NCBI RefSeq assembly: GCF_039530225.1
Contig: NZ_BAAAOH010000001.1
Span: 2,976,001-3,040,000 of the forward strand
DNA from: Microbacterium pumilum
GTDB lineage: Bacteria; Actinomycetota; Actinomycetes; Actinomycetales; Microbacteriaceae
Length of the DNA: 64,000 bases
Reading direction: 5' to 3'
The notes beneath the pieces are model-generated. The model saw only the letters and a list, made by a program, of their open reading frames with translations. It made no database searches and was not told where the DNA came from. Shown piece by piece: positions 55,634-63,574 of this stretch. The position numbers were made by a program, and so were the translations under genes. The number at the start of each line of letters is the position of its first letter. Position 1 is the stretch's first letter.

Positions 55634-56127
55634 GCGATCAATCGAGCGTGCCGCTCAGCTTCTACGACGAGGTCGGCGGGCACCAGACCTTCGTGCGGCT
55701 CGTCGACGCGTTCTACCGCGGCGTCGCCGAAGACGACGTTCTGCGTCCGATGTATCCCGAACAGGATCTCGAGCCCGCCAAGGAGCGGCTGACACTCTTC
55801 CTCGAGCAGTACTGGGGCGGACCGACCACCTACAGCCGTGAGCGCGGCCACCCTCGCCTGCGGATGCGTCACGCCGCTTTTCACGTGAACCCCGAGGCCC
55901 GCGATCACTGGCTCGCGCACATGCGCCGTGCCGTCGACGAGCTCCGCCTCCCCCCGCTGCACGAGACGACGCTGTGGGACTATCTGCAGCGAGCCGCCTA
56001 CGCAATGGTCAACACATTCGAGCCGACCGGCATCGGGCCGGCGTCCCACGGTCGCGCTGCGTCCGGCCTCCCCCTCACCACCGAACCTGCCACCGCTGAG
56101 CCGCCGACCGGCGACGCTCGCGCTTGA
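55630..56127 (+). CDS. Group II truncated haemoglobin (GlbO-like)
   Basis: A 165-residue truncated globin. Features are the B10 tyrosine (DAFYRGVAEDD), the GG motifs, the haem-ligand histidine in LRMRHAAFHVNPEARDHW and the G8 tryptophan in that segment. Actinobacterial GlbO proteins bind oxygen tightly and can act in redox or NO chemistry. About 35 residues after the globin fold are Pro/Thr/Ala-rich. It is coupled to the MscS gene by ATGA and followed by an FAD dehydrogenase. Confidence 0.94.
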   Translation: MSDQSSVPLSFYDEVGGHQTFVRLVDAFYRGVAEDDVLRPMYPEQDLEPAKERLTLFLEQYWGGPTTYSRERGHPRLRMRHAAFHVNPEARDHWLAHMRRAVDELRLPPLHETTLWDYLQRAAYAMVNTFEPTGIGPASHGRAASGLPLTTEPATAEPPTGDARA

Positions 56128-56150
56128 ATCCCACCGACGAAGGAGTCGAC

Positions 56151-57821
56151 ATGCCCCCAGCCCCGACCAGCCACACCACCGACGTGCTCGTCATCGGATG
56201 GGGCCTCGCCGGTCTCGTCGCGGCGAGCGAGGCGGCCGCAGCGGGCAAGCGGGTGGTCATCGTCGACCAGGAGCCCCGCACGAACCTCGGCGGTCAGGCC
56301 TGGTGGTCGTTCGGCGGGCTGTTCTTCGTCGACTCCCCCGAACAGCGACGCATGGGAATCACGGATTCGCTCGATCTCGCGCGACAGGACTGGTTCGGCA
56401 CCGCGGGCTTCGATCGCGACGAGGATGCCTGGCCTCGCCGCTGGGCGGAGGCTTACCTCCAGTTCGCGCACGAAGAGAAGCGGGCGTGGCTGCGCGAGAA
56501 GGGCATGGGATTCTTCCCGGTCGTCGGCTGGGCAGAACGCGGCGGCTACACCGCGATGGGTCCGGGCAACTCCGTTCCCCGATTCCACATCACATGGGGC
56601 ACCGGCCCGGGAGTCGTCGCACCGTTCCAGGCTGCGGTCGAAGCGGCGGAGTCCCAGGGCCGCATCACGATCCTCGGGCGTCATCGTGTGATTGCGCTCA
56701 CCACCTCGGACGGCACGGTCACCGGCGCGGCAGGCGACATCCTCTCGCCATCCGGCGCGCCGCGCGGCGTGGTCTCGTCGCGCGCAGTCGTCGGCTCCTT
56801 CGAGATCAGCGCGGCTGCCACGATCGTCTCGTCCGGGGGTATCGGCGGCAATCACGACCTCGTGCGTGCCAGCTGGCCCCCGCGCCTGGGCACACCACCC
56901 GCGAGCATGCTGATGGGCGTTCCCGCCTACGTCGACGGCTCGATGCTGTCGATCAGCGAGATCGCCGGCGCGCGGCTGATCAACGGCGACCGGATGTGGC
57001 ACTACGTCGAGGGCATTCAGAACTGGGATCCGATCTGGCCGGAGCACGGCATCCGGATCCTGCCCGGTCCGTCATCGATCTGGCTCGACGCGACCGGCAG
57101 GCGTCTGCCGGTGCCGCTCTTTCCCGGATACGACACGCTGGGGACCCTTGCGCACCTCCGCGGAACGGGCCACGATCACTCGTGGTTCGTGCTGTCGCAG
57201 AAGATCATCGAGAAGGAGTTCACGCTCTCGGGCAGCGAGCAGAACCCGGATCTGACGGGCAAGGATGTGCCGCTCCTCGTGAAGTCCCGGTTGGGAAAGG
57301 GCGCCATCGGCCCGGTGAAGGCGTTCATGGACAAGGGTGCGGACTTCATCGTTCGTGACACGCTGGACGAGCTCATCGCGGGCATGAGGGCGCTTCCGGG
57401 CGGCGACGTGCTGGACGGCGACCGCGTGCGTCTCGAGGTGGAGGCGCGAGACCGCGAGATCGACAACGATTTCACGAAGGATGCCCAGATCGCGATGCTC
57501 CGCTCGGCGCGGTCGTATCGCGGCGACAAGCTGATCCGAACCGCCGCGCCGCACCGCATCCTGGACCCGAAGTCCGGGCCACTGATCGCGGTGAAGCTTC
57601 ACGTGGTGACCCGCAAGTCGCTGGGCGGTATCGAGACCGACCTGTCGGCGCGAGCCCTCGCACCGAGTGGCGAGCCGGTGCCGGGCCTGTATGCGGCCGG
57701 CGAGGCGAGCGGATTCGGCGGCGGCGGCGTGCACGGATACCGGGCGCTCGAGGGGACGTTCCTCGGCGGATGCCTGTTCTCCGGACGCACCGCGGGTCGT
57801 GCGGCGGCTGACGCGATCTAA
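56151..57821 (+). CDS. FAD-binding dehydrogenase (fumarate reductase/KstD-like)
   Basis: A 556-residue flavoprotein. The dinucleotide-binding motif is VLVIGWGLAGLVAASEAAAA with VVIVDQEP. The C-terminus GLYAAGEASGFGGGGVHGYR then LEGTFLGGCLFSGRTAG closes the FAD site. The family includes 3-ketosteroid dehydrogenases and fumarate-reductase flavoproteins; the actual substrate is unknown. ATG 56151 has a strong GAAGGAG ribosome binding site. A TTG at 56124 overlapping the globin stop is an alternative start. It is convergent with the TetR gene. Confidence 0.92.
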   Translation: MPPAPTSHTTDVLVIGWGLAGLVAASEAAAAGKRVVIVDQEPRTNLGGQAWWSFGGLFFVDSPEQRRMGITDSLDLARQDWFGTAGFDRDEDAWPRRWAEAYLQFAHEEKRAWLREKGMGFFPVVGWAERGGYTAMGPGNSVPRFHITWGTGPGVVAPFQAAVEAAESQGRITILGRHRVIALTTSDGTVTGAAGDILSPSGAPRGVVSSRAVVGSFEISAAATIVSSGGIGGNHDLVRASWPPRLGTPPASMLMGVPAYVDGSMLSISEIAGARLINGDRMWHYVEGIQNWDPIWPEHGIRILPGPSSIWLDATGRRLPVPLFPGYDTLGTLAHLRGTGHDHSWFVLSQKIIEKEFTLSGSEQNPDLTGKDVPLLVKSRLGKGAIGPVKAFMDKGADFIVRDTLDELIAGMRALPGGDVLDGDRVRLEVEARDREIDNDFTKDAQIAMLRSARSYRGDKLIRTAAPHRILDPKSGPLIAVKLHVVTRKSLGGIETDLSARALAPSGEPVPGLYAAGEASGFGGGGVHGYRALEGTFLGGCLFSGRTAGRAAADAI

Positions 57822-57827
57822 GGCGCG

Positions 57828-58406
57828 TCACTGCAGGATCTGCGTGACCGCCTTCAGGTACTCGGCCGGATCCCGGGGCCCGAAGATCGCCTCGTTCGCA
57901 ATGAATCCCTGCGCGACCGCCGCCACATCGAGGGTGCGCGCCTGGGCCAGGCGTGCTGCCTGATCCTCATCGGCTGTGTGCTCGCGGGCCCAGGGCAACA
58001 GTGCTGAGGCGAGCGCGGCGCGCAGTTTGACGACCGTGCGCAGGAGTTCGTCGCGAATGTCGCCCGGCACGGATCCCTCGGCCCAGAACTGCAGGATGAC
58101 GGCAGGGCTGATGCCGTTCTCGGCGACTGCGGCGAGCATGAGTTCGATGATCTGCCGCGGTGTCCGCACCTGCGCACCCGCTGCGATCGCGTCGAGGCGC
58201 GGAAGCATGAACTCCGAGACGATGTACCTCGCGAGCTCGCCTTTGTTGGTGAAGTGCGAGTAGATCGCGCCGGTCGAGAGCCCCGACTCCGTCACGATGT
58301 CGGCGATCGAGGTGTCGCGGACACCCTTGCGCTCGAGCACTCGCAACGCGGCTCGGGCGATCTCTTCACGACGCGCCTGTCGGTACTGCTCACTCACACG
58401 GGGCAT
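57828..58406 (-). CDS. TetR-family regulator
   Basis: A 192-residue repressor. The HTH lies in REEIARAALRVLERKGVRDT and SIADIVTESGLSTGAIYSHF, followed by a helical ligand-binding domain. It is divergent from the membrane protein gene at 58474, which it probably controls. Its -10 (58413-58418) falls inside the candidate operator, so autoregulation is expected. TATTCT ends 6 bases before ATG 58406, giving a leaderless transcript. Confidence 0.95.
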   Translation of the reverse strand: MPRVSEQYRQARREEIARAALRVLERKGVRDTSIADIVTESGLSTGAIYSHFTNKGELARYIVSEFMLPRLDAIAAGAQVRTPRQIIELMLAAVAENGISPAVILQFWAEGSVPGDIRDELLRTVVKLRAALASALLPWAREHTADEDQAARLAQARTLDVAAVAQGFIANEAIFGPRDPAEYLKAVTQILQ

Positions 58407-58411
58407 GGAAA

Positions 58412-58463
58412 GAGAATACCAATTCTGTTATGGTATCCCTAAAGAGAACCAATATTCTGTTTA
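58412..58463. promoter_or_regulatory. TetR operator-like repeats
   Basis: An AT-rich stretch between the divergent genes. AGAAT-ACCA-ATTCT (58413-58426) and AGAA-CCAATA-TTCT (about 58445-58458) are two similar palindromes about 32 bases apart. ATACCA...TGGTAT (58416-58436) is a further overlapping inverted repeat. Occupancy of both sites would cover both promoters. Confidence 0.7.
58413..58418 (-). promoter_or_regulatory. -10 hexamer TATTCT, leaderless tetR-type gene
   Basis: TATTCT on the minus strand ends 6 bases before ATG 58406 and is embedded in the operator-like repeats. Confidence 0.5.
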
Positions 58464-58473
58464 AGGAGGCACC

Positions 58474-59601
58474 ATGTCCGAGTCGCTGTCCACCCCCCAT
58501 CCGCGAACTCGCTGGCGTTTCGCCGTCGCCTTCGGCGTCATCGGCTCCCTGCTGGTCGCAGTGCTCATTACCGCGTTCATCTGGCCGGCTGCGACGTCGA
58601 GTCCCAAGAATCTGCCCATAGGCATCAGCGGCCCGGCAGACCGGGTGGCCGCTCTCACGGACGTGCTCGCCCAGCAGGACCCGTCGCCGATGTCCCTCGT
58701 CGAGGTTTCGTCGCGCCAGGACGCGATCGACCAGATCGAGAGTCGCGAGATCTACGGCGCGATCCTCCTCGACGAGCCCGAGGTGCTGGTGGCCACTGCT
58801 GCGAGCCCCGTCGCGGCGCAGGCGCCCCGCGGCGTCGCCACGCAGCTGCAATCGCAGATCGACGCAACCGTCCAGGCCGCGCTCGTCGCGCAGCTCGCAG
58901 CCATCGGCGAAGCTCTCGCTGCGGGCCAGCCTCCGGCGCTCCCGCCCGCGGATGCTCCGGGCACCCAGACGCCGAAGGTCACGGTGACCGACGTCGTGCC
59001 TCTTGCAGACTCCGATCCGACCGGTGCCGGCATCGCCGCGGCGACCTTCCCGCTCGTGCTCGGCGGCATGCTCGGCGGCATCCTGCTCTCGCTCCTGGTC
59101 GCGGGAGCGGTTCGCCGGCTCGTCGCCCTCGCGGTGTTCGGTATCGCGGCGGGAGCGCTCTCGGCCCTCATCCTGCAGACCTGGTTCGGGCTGCTGCAGC
59201 GCGATTGGCTGCTCAACGCCGCTGCACTGGGGCTCGGGATGACGGCGACCGCTGCCTTCATCATCGGCATGAACGCCGTGTTCGGCCGACCCGGGCTCGG
59301 CATCGCGGCAGTGATCACCGTGCTGTTCGCGAATCCCCTCGCTGCGGCAGCGGTCCCCGTGCAATTCCTGCCGGAGCCGTGGGGTCAGATCGGCCAGTAC
59401 TTCGTGCCGGGAGCGGCTTCGAACCTGCTTCGATCGCTCAGCTACTTCCCCGACGCGGCCACCGGGATGCAGTGGATGATCCTCCTCTGCTGGACCGCCC
59501 TCGGCGTGCTGCTCGCCCTCGTCGGCCACTACCGCGACAAGCCGGACATGCAGGTCCCGGAGGAGCAGCTCGAACCCGAGACGCAGCTCGAAGCGGTGTG
59601 A
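58474..59601 (+). CDS. YhgE/Pip-like or ABC-2-type membrane protein
   Basis: A 375-residue membrane protein. One N-terminal helix (FAVAFGVIGSLLVAVLITAF) is followed by an extracytoplasmic domain of about 140 residues, which contains IYGAILLDEPEVLVATAASP and an Ala/Gln-rich helix, then about five helices in the C-terminal half. This layout matches YhgE/Pip and ABC-2 permease-like proteins used for export of lipids, drugs or surface molecules. No ATPase is next to it. ATG 58474 follows AAGGAGG. It is divergent from and probably repressed by the TetR protein. Confidence 0.88.
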   Translation: MSESLSTPHPRTRWRFAVAFGVIGSLLVAVLITAFIWPAATSSPKNLPIGISGPADRVAALTDVLAQQDPSPMSLVEVSSRQDAIDQIESREIYGAILLDEPEVLVATAASPVAAQAPRGVATQLQSQIDATVQAALVAQLAAIGEALAAGQPPALPPADAPGTQTPKVTVTDVVPLADSDPTGAGIAAATFPLVLGGMLGGILLSLLVAGAVRRLVALAVFGIAAGALSALILQTWFGLLQRDWLLNAAALGLGMTATAAFIIGMNAVFGRPGLGIAAVITVLFANPLAAAAVPVQFLPEPWGQIGQYFVPGAASNLLRSLSYFPDAATGMQWMILLCWTALGVLLALVGHYRDKPDMQVPEEQLEPETQLEAV

Positions 59602-59604
59602 GGC

Positions 59605-59633
59605 GAGTCCGACCCCGGATCAGGGTCGGACTC
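59605..59633. terminator. Bidirectional terminator hairpin
   Basis: A perfect 11-bp stem GAGTCCGACCC / GGGTCGGACTC with a 7-base loop. It lies just after the YhgE-like stop and overlaps the 3' end of the convergent gene, so it can serve both. Confidence 0.85.
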
Positions 59634-60297
59634 CCCCGGTCGTGCGCACCTCGGTGAGACCGACCCGGGCCGGACCTCGGACGATCACGTGGCCTCGCGT
59701 GAGTGACACGCGGGTCCACGGTCCGCTGGTGAGGACCGGGGCGGTCTCTTCGCCGACGATGAAGCCGAGAGCGAAGGCTGCGAATGCGGCGCCGAGCGGG
59801 AGGCCGCCCAGCGCGTCGTCGGGCGCCCCCCAGACGGTCGCGCGAATGGACCGCACTGCGTCCTCGCCGGGGTTGAGTGGCATCGCCTCGGCGACGGACG
59901 CGATGCCCCACTGTGCACGCGCCGCGAGCGCAGACGCGGCAAGTCCCGGCTGCTTGCTCCAGCCGGAGCGCGGTGGCGAGATGCCCGCCCATGACGGTGC
60001 AAGTCCCGTTTCGGGAAGAGCGATGGATGCCGGGTCCCCCGCGTCCGCCGTCAGCGACGAGGCCTCGACCACGATGTCGCAGACGAGCTCCGGATCCACG
60101 CGGAGGATCCGCATCCCGAGCACGGTCGGCGTGGTGTCGAACAGGCCCTTCGGCGAGAGCGGCGCCGACGTCATCGCAAGGGTGCCGCCGGTCGCCTGCA
60201 GTCGGAGGGCGCCGTCGCCCAGCGCTTTCGCCCGGCCGGCGAAGGTGAGGGCATCGCTGGCGGCACGGGCATCGGGGAACAGGAGTCGCTGCGGCAT
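59620..60297 (-). CDS. Hypothetical actinobacterial protein, 225 residues
   Basis: A cytosolic protein with no recognised catalytic motif. The N-terminus MPQRLLFPDARAASDALTFA is followed by beta-rich segments (GALRLQATGGTLAMTSAPLS, GMRILRVDPELVCDIVVEAS) and a Gly/Ala-rich region with GLPLGAAFAAFALGFI. Its layout suggests two similar alpha/beta halves. A -10 TAGTTT ends 7 bases before ATG 60297, so it is probably leaderless. It is divergent from the thioesterase gene; function unknown. Confidence 0.8.
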   Translation of the reverse strand: MPQRLLFPDARAASDALTFAGRAKALGDGALRLQATGGTLAMTSAPLSPKGLFDTTPTVLGMRILRVDPELVCDIVVEASSLTADAGDPASIALPETGLAPSWAGISPPRSGWSKQPGLAASALAARAQWGIASVAEAMPLNPGEDAVRSIRATVWGAPDDALGGLPLGAAFAAFALGFIVGEETAPVLTSGPWTRVSLTRGHVIVRGPARVGLTEVRTTGGVRP

Positions 60298-60304
60298 CCG
60301 CCCT

Positions 60305-60310
60305 AAACTA
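60305..60310 (-). promoter_or_regulatory. -10 hexamer TAGTTT, leaderless hypothetical gene
   Basis: TAGTTT on the minus strand ends 7 bases before ATG 60297, in the 68-base divergent gap. Confidence 0.5.
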
Positions 60311-60365
60311 CCAACCGACGACGCGGCACCCGCGCGTCATCGCACCACGCCGAGACGGAGGCCCC

Positions 60366-61286
60366 GTGACCGACGCCCAGCAGCAGGCACCCGACAACTT
60401 CGTGCCCGACGTCGATCCGGTCGCTTCGATGCTCGCAGTCCTCAACCTCGCGGGGTCGGATGCGCGCACCACCGAGGACATCTTCACGGGAGTCTCGCAG
60501 TCGATGCCGCTGGGGCGCGTCTACGGCGGCCAGGTGCTGGCACAGTCGATCGTGGCGGCCGAGCGGACCCTCGTCGAGGCACGGACGGTTCATTCGATGC
60601 ACGGATACTTCCTGCGTCCCGGTGACTCGACGAAGGGCATCACGTTCGCGGTGGACAGGATCCATGACGGACGGTCGTTCTCCACGCGGCGGACGCAGGC
60701 ATACCAGGAAGGCGTGCCGATCTTCTCGATGATCGCGTCGTTCCAGGATCAGGACCCGGGGCTCGATCACCAGACCCCCATGCCGACCGGCTTGCCTGGC
60801 CCGGAGGATCTGCCGGATGTCGAGGCACACCTCAAGGGTCTGCATCCGATGTCGAAGCGCCTCTTCGTCGACCGTCCGGTCGACCTCCGCCACATCGGCT
60901 CCCCCATCTATCTGGGCGTCGAGGGCGAACGAACTCCGCAGCAGGCAGTGTGGGTCAGGGTGCGGCGTGCGCTCCCCGACGATCCGGCGATCCACCGCGC
61001 CGCCCTCGCGTATCTCAGCGACCTCACCATCCAGGAGTCGATCCTGCGCGCACACGGCGTGTCATGGGCGACACCGGGCCTCAAGGTCGCCAGTCTCGAT
61101 CACGCGATGTGGTGGCATCGTCCCGGCCGCGCCGACGACTGGATGCTGTACGTGCAGGAATCGCCGAGTGCCCGCGGTGGGCGCGGCCTCGCCACGGGAC
61201 GCATCTACTCGGCGGACGGCACGCTGCTTGCGAGCGTCGCTCAGGAGATCATGGTCCGCGTGCCGGATGTCGGGTCGGCCGACTGA
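60366..61286 (+). CDS. tesB: Acyl-CoA thioesterase II
   Basis: A 306-residue double-hotdog thioesterase that hydrolyses medium- and long-chain acyl-CoA. RVYGGQVLAQSIVAAERTL and SMHGYFLRPGDSTKGITF mark the first hotdog; SDLTIQESILRAHG and SLDHAMWWHRPGRADDWMLY mark the second, with the Asp/Thr/Gln active-site set. GTG 60366 follows GGAGG. It converges on a single-hotdog thioesterase gene, so two acyl-CoA thioesterases lie side by side. Confidence 0.95.
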   Translation: MTDAQQQAPDNFVPDVDPVASMLAVLNLAGSDARTTEDIFTGVSQSMPLGRVYGGQVLAQSIVAAERTLVEARTVHSMHGYFLRPGDSTKGITFAVDRIHDGRSFSTRRTQAYQEGVPIFSMIASFQDQDPGLDHQTPMPTGLPGPEDLPDVEAHLKGLHPMSKRLFVDRPVDLRHIGSPIYLGVEGERTPQQAVWVRVRRALPDDPAIHRAALAYLSDLTIQESILRAHGVSWATPGLKVASLDHAMWWHRPGRADDWMLYVQESPSARGGRGLATGRIYSADGTLLASVAQEIMVRVPDVGSAD

Positions 61287-61287
61287 G

Positions 61288-61803
61288 TCAGCGGCGCTTC
61301 GCGTAGACGATCGGCTCCCCGATGAAGGGCGACCACGCTGCACGCTCTTCCGCACCCCAGCGAGTGGGGCGTCCGGTCGCACTGTCGACGAGCACCACCA
61401 CCGCCGTCGCGCGGGCGTACAGCACTGGAGGATCCTGCCCGAGCGGGCTGAACACGTCGTAGCAGACCTCGACGCTCGATCCGCCGATCGAGCCGACCCA
61501 CAGTTGAACGTCCAGCGGACGCTGACCATACGGCACCGGCCGGAGATACTCGATCTCCTGCCGGGCGATCAGAGTCGCCCGGGCACCACCGCCCTCGAGC
61601 ACGGTCATGTCGAAGACGGCTGTCGGCGCAGCATCCGTGCCGTCTTCCGGGCGCCAGAACGCGCGCAGGCGCGCCTCCTCGAGGAGTTTGAGCATCGAGG
61701 TGTTGTTGACGTGCCCGAGCGCGTCGAGGTCGCCCCACCTCAGGTGGATCGGAACCCTCAACCGGCGACCGGATGCGGTCTCCACCACGCTCGGGTCAGT
61801 CAC
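61288..61803 (-). CDS. Single-hotdog acyl-CoA thioesterase (4HBT type)
   Basis: A 171-residue hotdog-fold protein of the 4-hydroxybenzoyl-CoA thioesterase/YbgC group. HLRWGDLDALGHVNNTSMLK carries the catalytic aspartate and the HVNN motif. A bulky arginine-rich helix (EEARLRAFWRPEDG) follows. The acyl substrate is unknown. GTG 61803 lies inside the last codons of ettA (8-base overlap), so it is probably translated after EttA. Confidence 0.92.
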   Translation of the reverse strand: MTDPSVVETASGRRLRVPIHLRWGDLDALGHVNNTSMLKLLEEARLRAFWRPEDGTDAAPTAVFDMTVLEGGGARATLIARQEIEYLRPVPYGQRPLDVQLWVGSIGGSSVEVCYDVFSPLGQDPPVLYARATAVVVLVDSATGRPTRWGAEERAAWSPFIGEPIVYAKRR

Positions 61804-63475
61804 GTGTGAGCTTGCGATAGGTCGAGCGGTGCGGTTTGGCTGCGTCAGCGCCGAGCCGAGCGATCTTGTTCTCTTCGTAGGCTTCGAAGTTGCCCTCGAA
61901 CCAGTGCCACTGGTCTGGGTTCTCTTCGGTGCCTTCCCACGCGAGGATGTGGGTCGCGATGCGGTCGAGGAACCACCGATCGTGGGTGATCACCACCGCG
62001 CAACCGGGGAACTCGAGCAGTGCGTTCTCGAGGGACTGCAGTGTTTCGACGTCGAGATCGTTCGTCGGCTCGTCGAGGAGCAGCAGGTTGCCGCCCTCTT
62101 TCAAGGTGAGCGCGAGGTTCAGGCGGTTGCGCTCGCCGCCCGAGAGCACGCCGGCCTTCTTCTGCTGGTCGGGTCCCTTGAAACCGAACTTGGACACGTA
62201 GGCGCGCGAGGGGATCTCGATCTTGCCCACCGTGATGATGTCGAGCCCGTCCGAGACGACCTCCCACAGGGTCTTCGTCGGGTCGATGTTCGAGCGGGTC
62301 TGATCGACGTAGCTGATCTTCACCGTCTCGCCGATCTTCAGCTGACCGCCATCGAGGGGCTCCAGGCCGACGATCGTCTTGAAGAGCGTGGTCTTGCCGA
62401 CACCGTTGGGGCCGATGACACCGACGATCCCATTGGGCGGCAGAGTGAAGGTGAGTCCATCGATCAGCGAACGCCCGTCGAAGCCCTTCTGCAGCTTCTT
62501 CGCGTCGATCACGATGCCGCCGAGGCGCGGCCCTGGCGGGATCTGGATCTCATCGAAGTCCAGTTTGCGGGTGCGATCGGCCTCCGCAGCCATCTCTTCG
62601 TAGCGCGCGAGGCGAGACTTCGACTTCGCCTGGCGCCCCTTGGCGTTCGAGCGCACCCACTCGAGTTCGTCGGCGAGGCGCTTGGCGAGCTTCGCGTCCT
62701 TCTTTCCCTGGACCGCGAGGCGCTCGCCCTTCTTCTCGAGGTAAGTCGAGTAGTTGCCCTCGTAGCCGATCAGCCGGCCGCGGTCCACTTCGGCGATCCA
62801 TTCCGCGACGTTGTCGAGGAAGTACCGGTCGTGTGTGATCGCGATGACGGCGCCGGGATACTTCTGCAGGTGCTGCTCGAGCCAGAGCACGCTTTCGGCG
62901 TCGAGGTGGTTCGTAGGCTCGTCGAGTAGCAGCAGATCGGGCTTCTGAAGGAGAAGCTTGGCGAGTGCCACTCGGCGCTTCTCACCGCCGGAGAGCTTCG
63001 CGACGGAGGAATCGCCCGGCGGAGTGCGCAGCGCGTCCATGGCCTGCTCGAGCTGGGAGTCGAGGTCCCAGGCATCGGCGGCGTCGATGTCCTCCTGCAG
63101 CGTGCCCATCTCCGCCAGCAATGCATCGAAGTCGGCGTCTGGGTCGGACATGAGACCGGAGATCTCGTTGAACCGATCGACCTTCGCCTTGATGGCGACG
63201 CCTTCCTCGATGTTCTCGAGGACCGTCTTCGACTCGTCGAGCACCGGCTCCTGCATGAGGATTCCGACCGTGAACCCCGGGCTCAGCTTGGCCTCGCCGT
63301 TCGAGGGGTGGTCGAGGCCGGCCATGATCTTGAGGATCGTGGACTTTCCGGCGCCGTTGGGTCCGACCATTCCGATCTTGGCCCCCGGGAGGAACGCCAT
63401 CGTGACGTCGTCGAGGATCAGCTTCTCGCCGACTGCCTTGCGGGCGCGAACCATCGAATAGATGTACTCAGCCAT
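61796..63475 (-). CDS. ettA: Energy-dependent translational throttle protein EttA (ABC-F)
   Basis: A 559-residue ABC-F protein that binds the ribosomal E site and gates entry into elongation according to ATP/ADP. Two ABC domains are complete: Walker A GPNGAGKST and GPNGVGKTT, signatures LSGGEKRRVA and LSGGERNRLN, Walker B LLLLDEPTNHLD and LLLLDEPTNDLD. The P-site tRNA interaction linker between them (about 240-320) contains the charged KGERLAVQGKKDAKLAKRL stretch. There are no membrane helices. TAGGCT at 63519-63524 on the minus strand is a plausible -10. Confidence 0.97.
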   Translation of the reverse strand: MAEYIYSMVRARKAVGEKLILDDVTMAFLPGAKIGMVGPNGAGKSTILKIMAGLDHPSNGEAKLSPGFTVGILMQEPVLDESKTVLENIEEGVAIKAKVDRFNEISGLMSDPDADFDALLAEMGTLQEDIDAADAWDLDSQLEQAMDALRTPPGDSSVAKLSGGEKRRVALAKLLLQKPDLLLLDEPTNHLDAESVLWLEQHLQKYPGAVIAITHDRYFLDNVAEWIAEVDRGRLIGYEGNYSTYLEKKGERLAVQGKKDAKLAKRLADELEWVRSNAKGRQAKSKSRLARYEEMAAEADRTRKLDFDEIQIPPGPRLGGIVIDAKKLQKGFDGRSLIDGLTFTLPPNGIVGVIGPNGVGKTTLFKTIVGLEPLDGGQLKIGETVKISYVDQTRSNIDPTKTLWEVVSDGLDIITVGKIEIPSRAYVSKFGFKGPDQQKKAGVLSGGERNRLNLALTLKEGGNLLLLDEPTNDLDVETLQSLENALLEFPGCAVVITHDRWFLDRIATHILAWEGTEENPDQWHWFEGNFEAYEENKIARLGADAAKPHRSTYRKLTRD

Positions 63476-63574
63476 GTGGGTTCTAGCTCTCCTTGGACTC
63501 CGGACGTCAGCGTCCCAGCCTACCCGCCAAGCTGCGGCCGGCCTCTGCCGCCGAATGGACGTGGCGGTCAGGAC

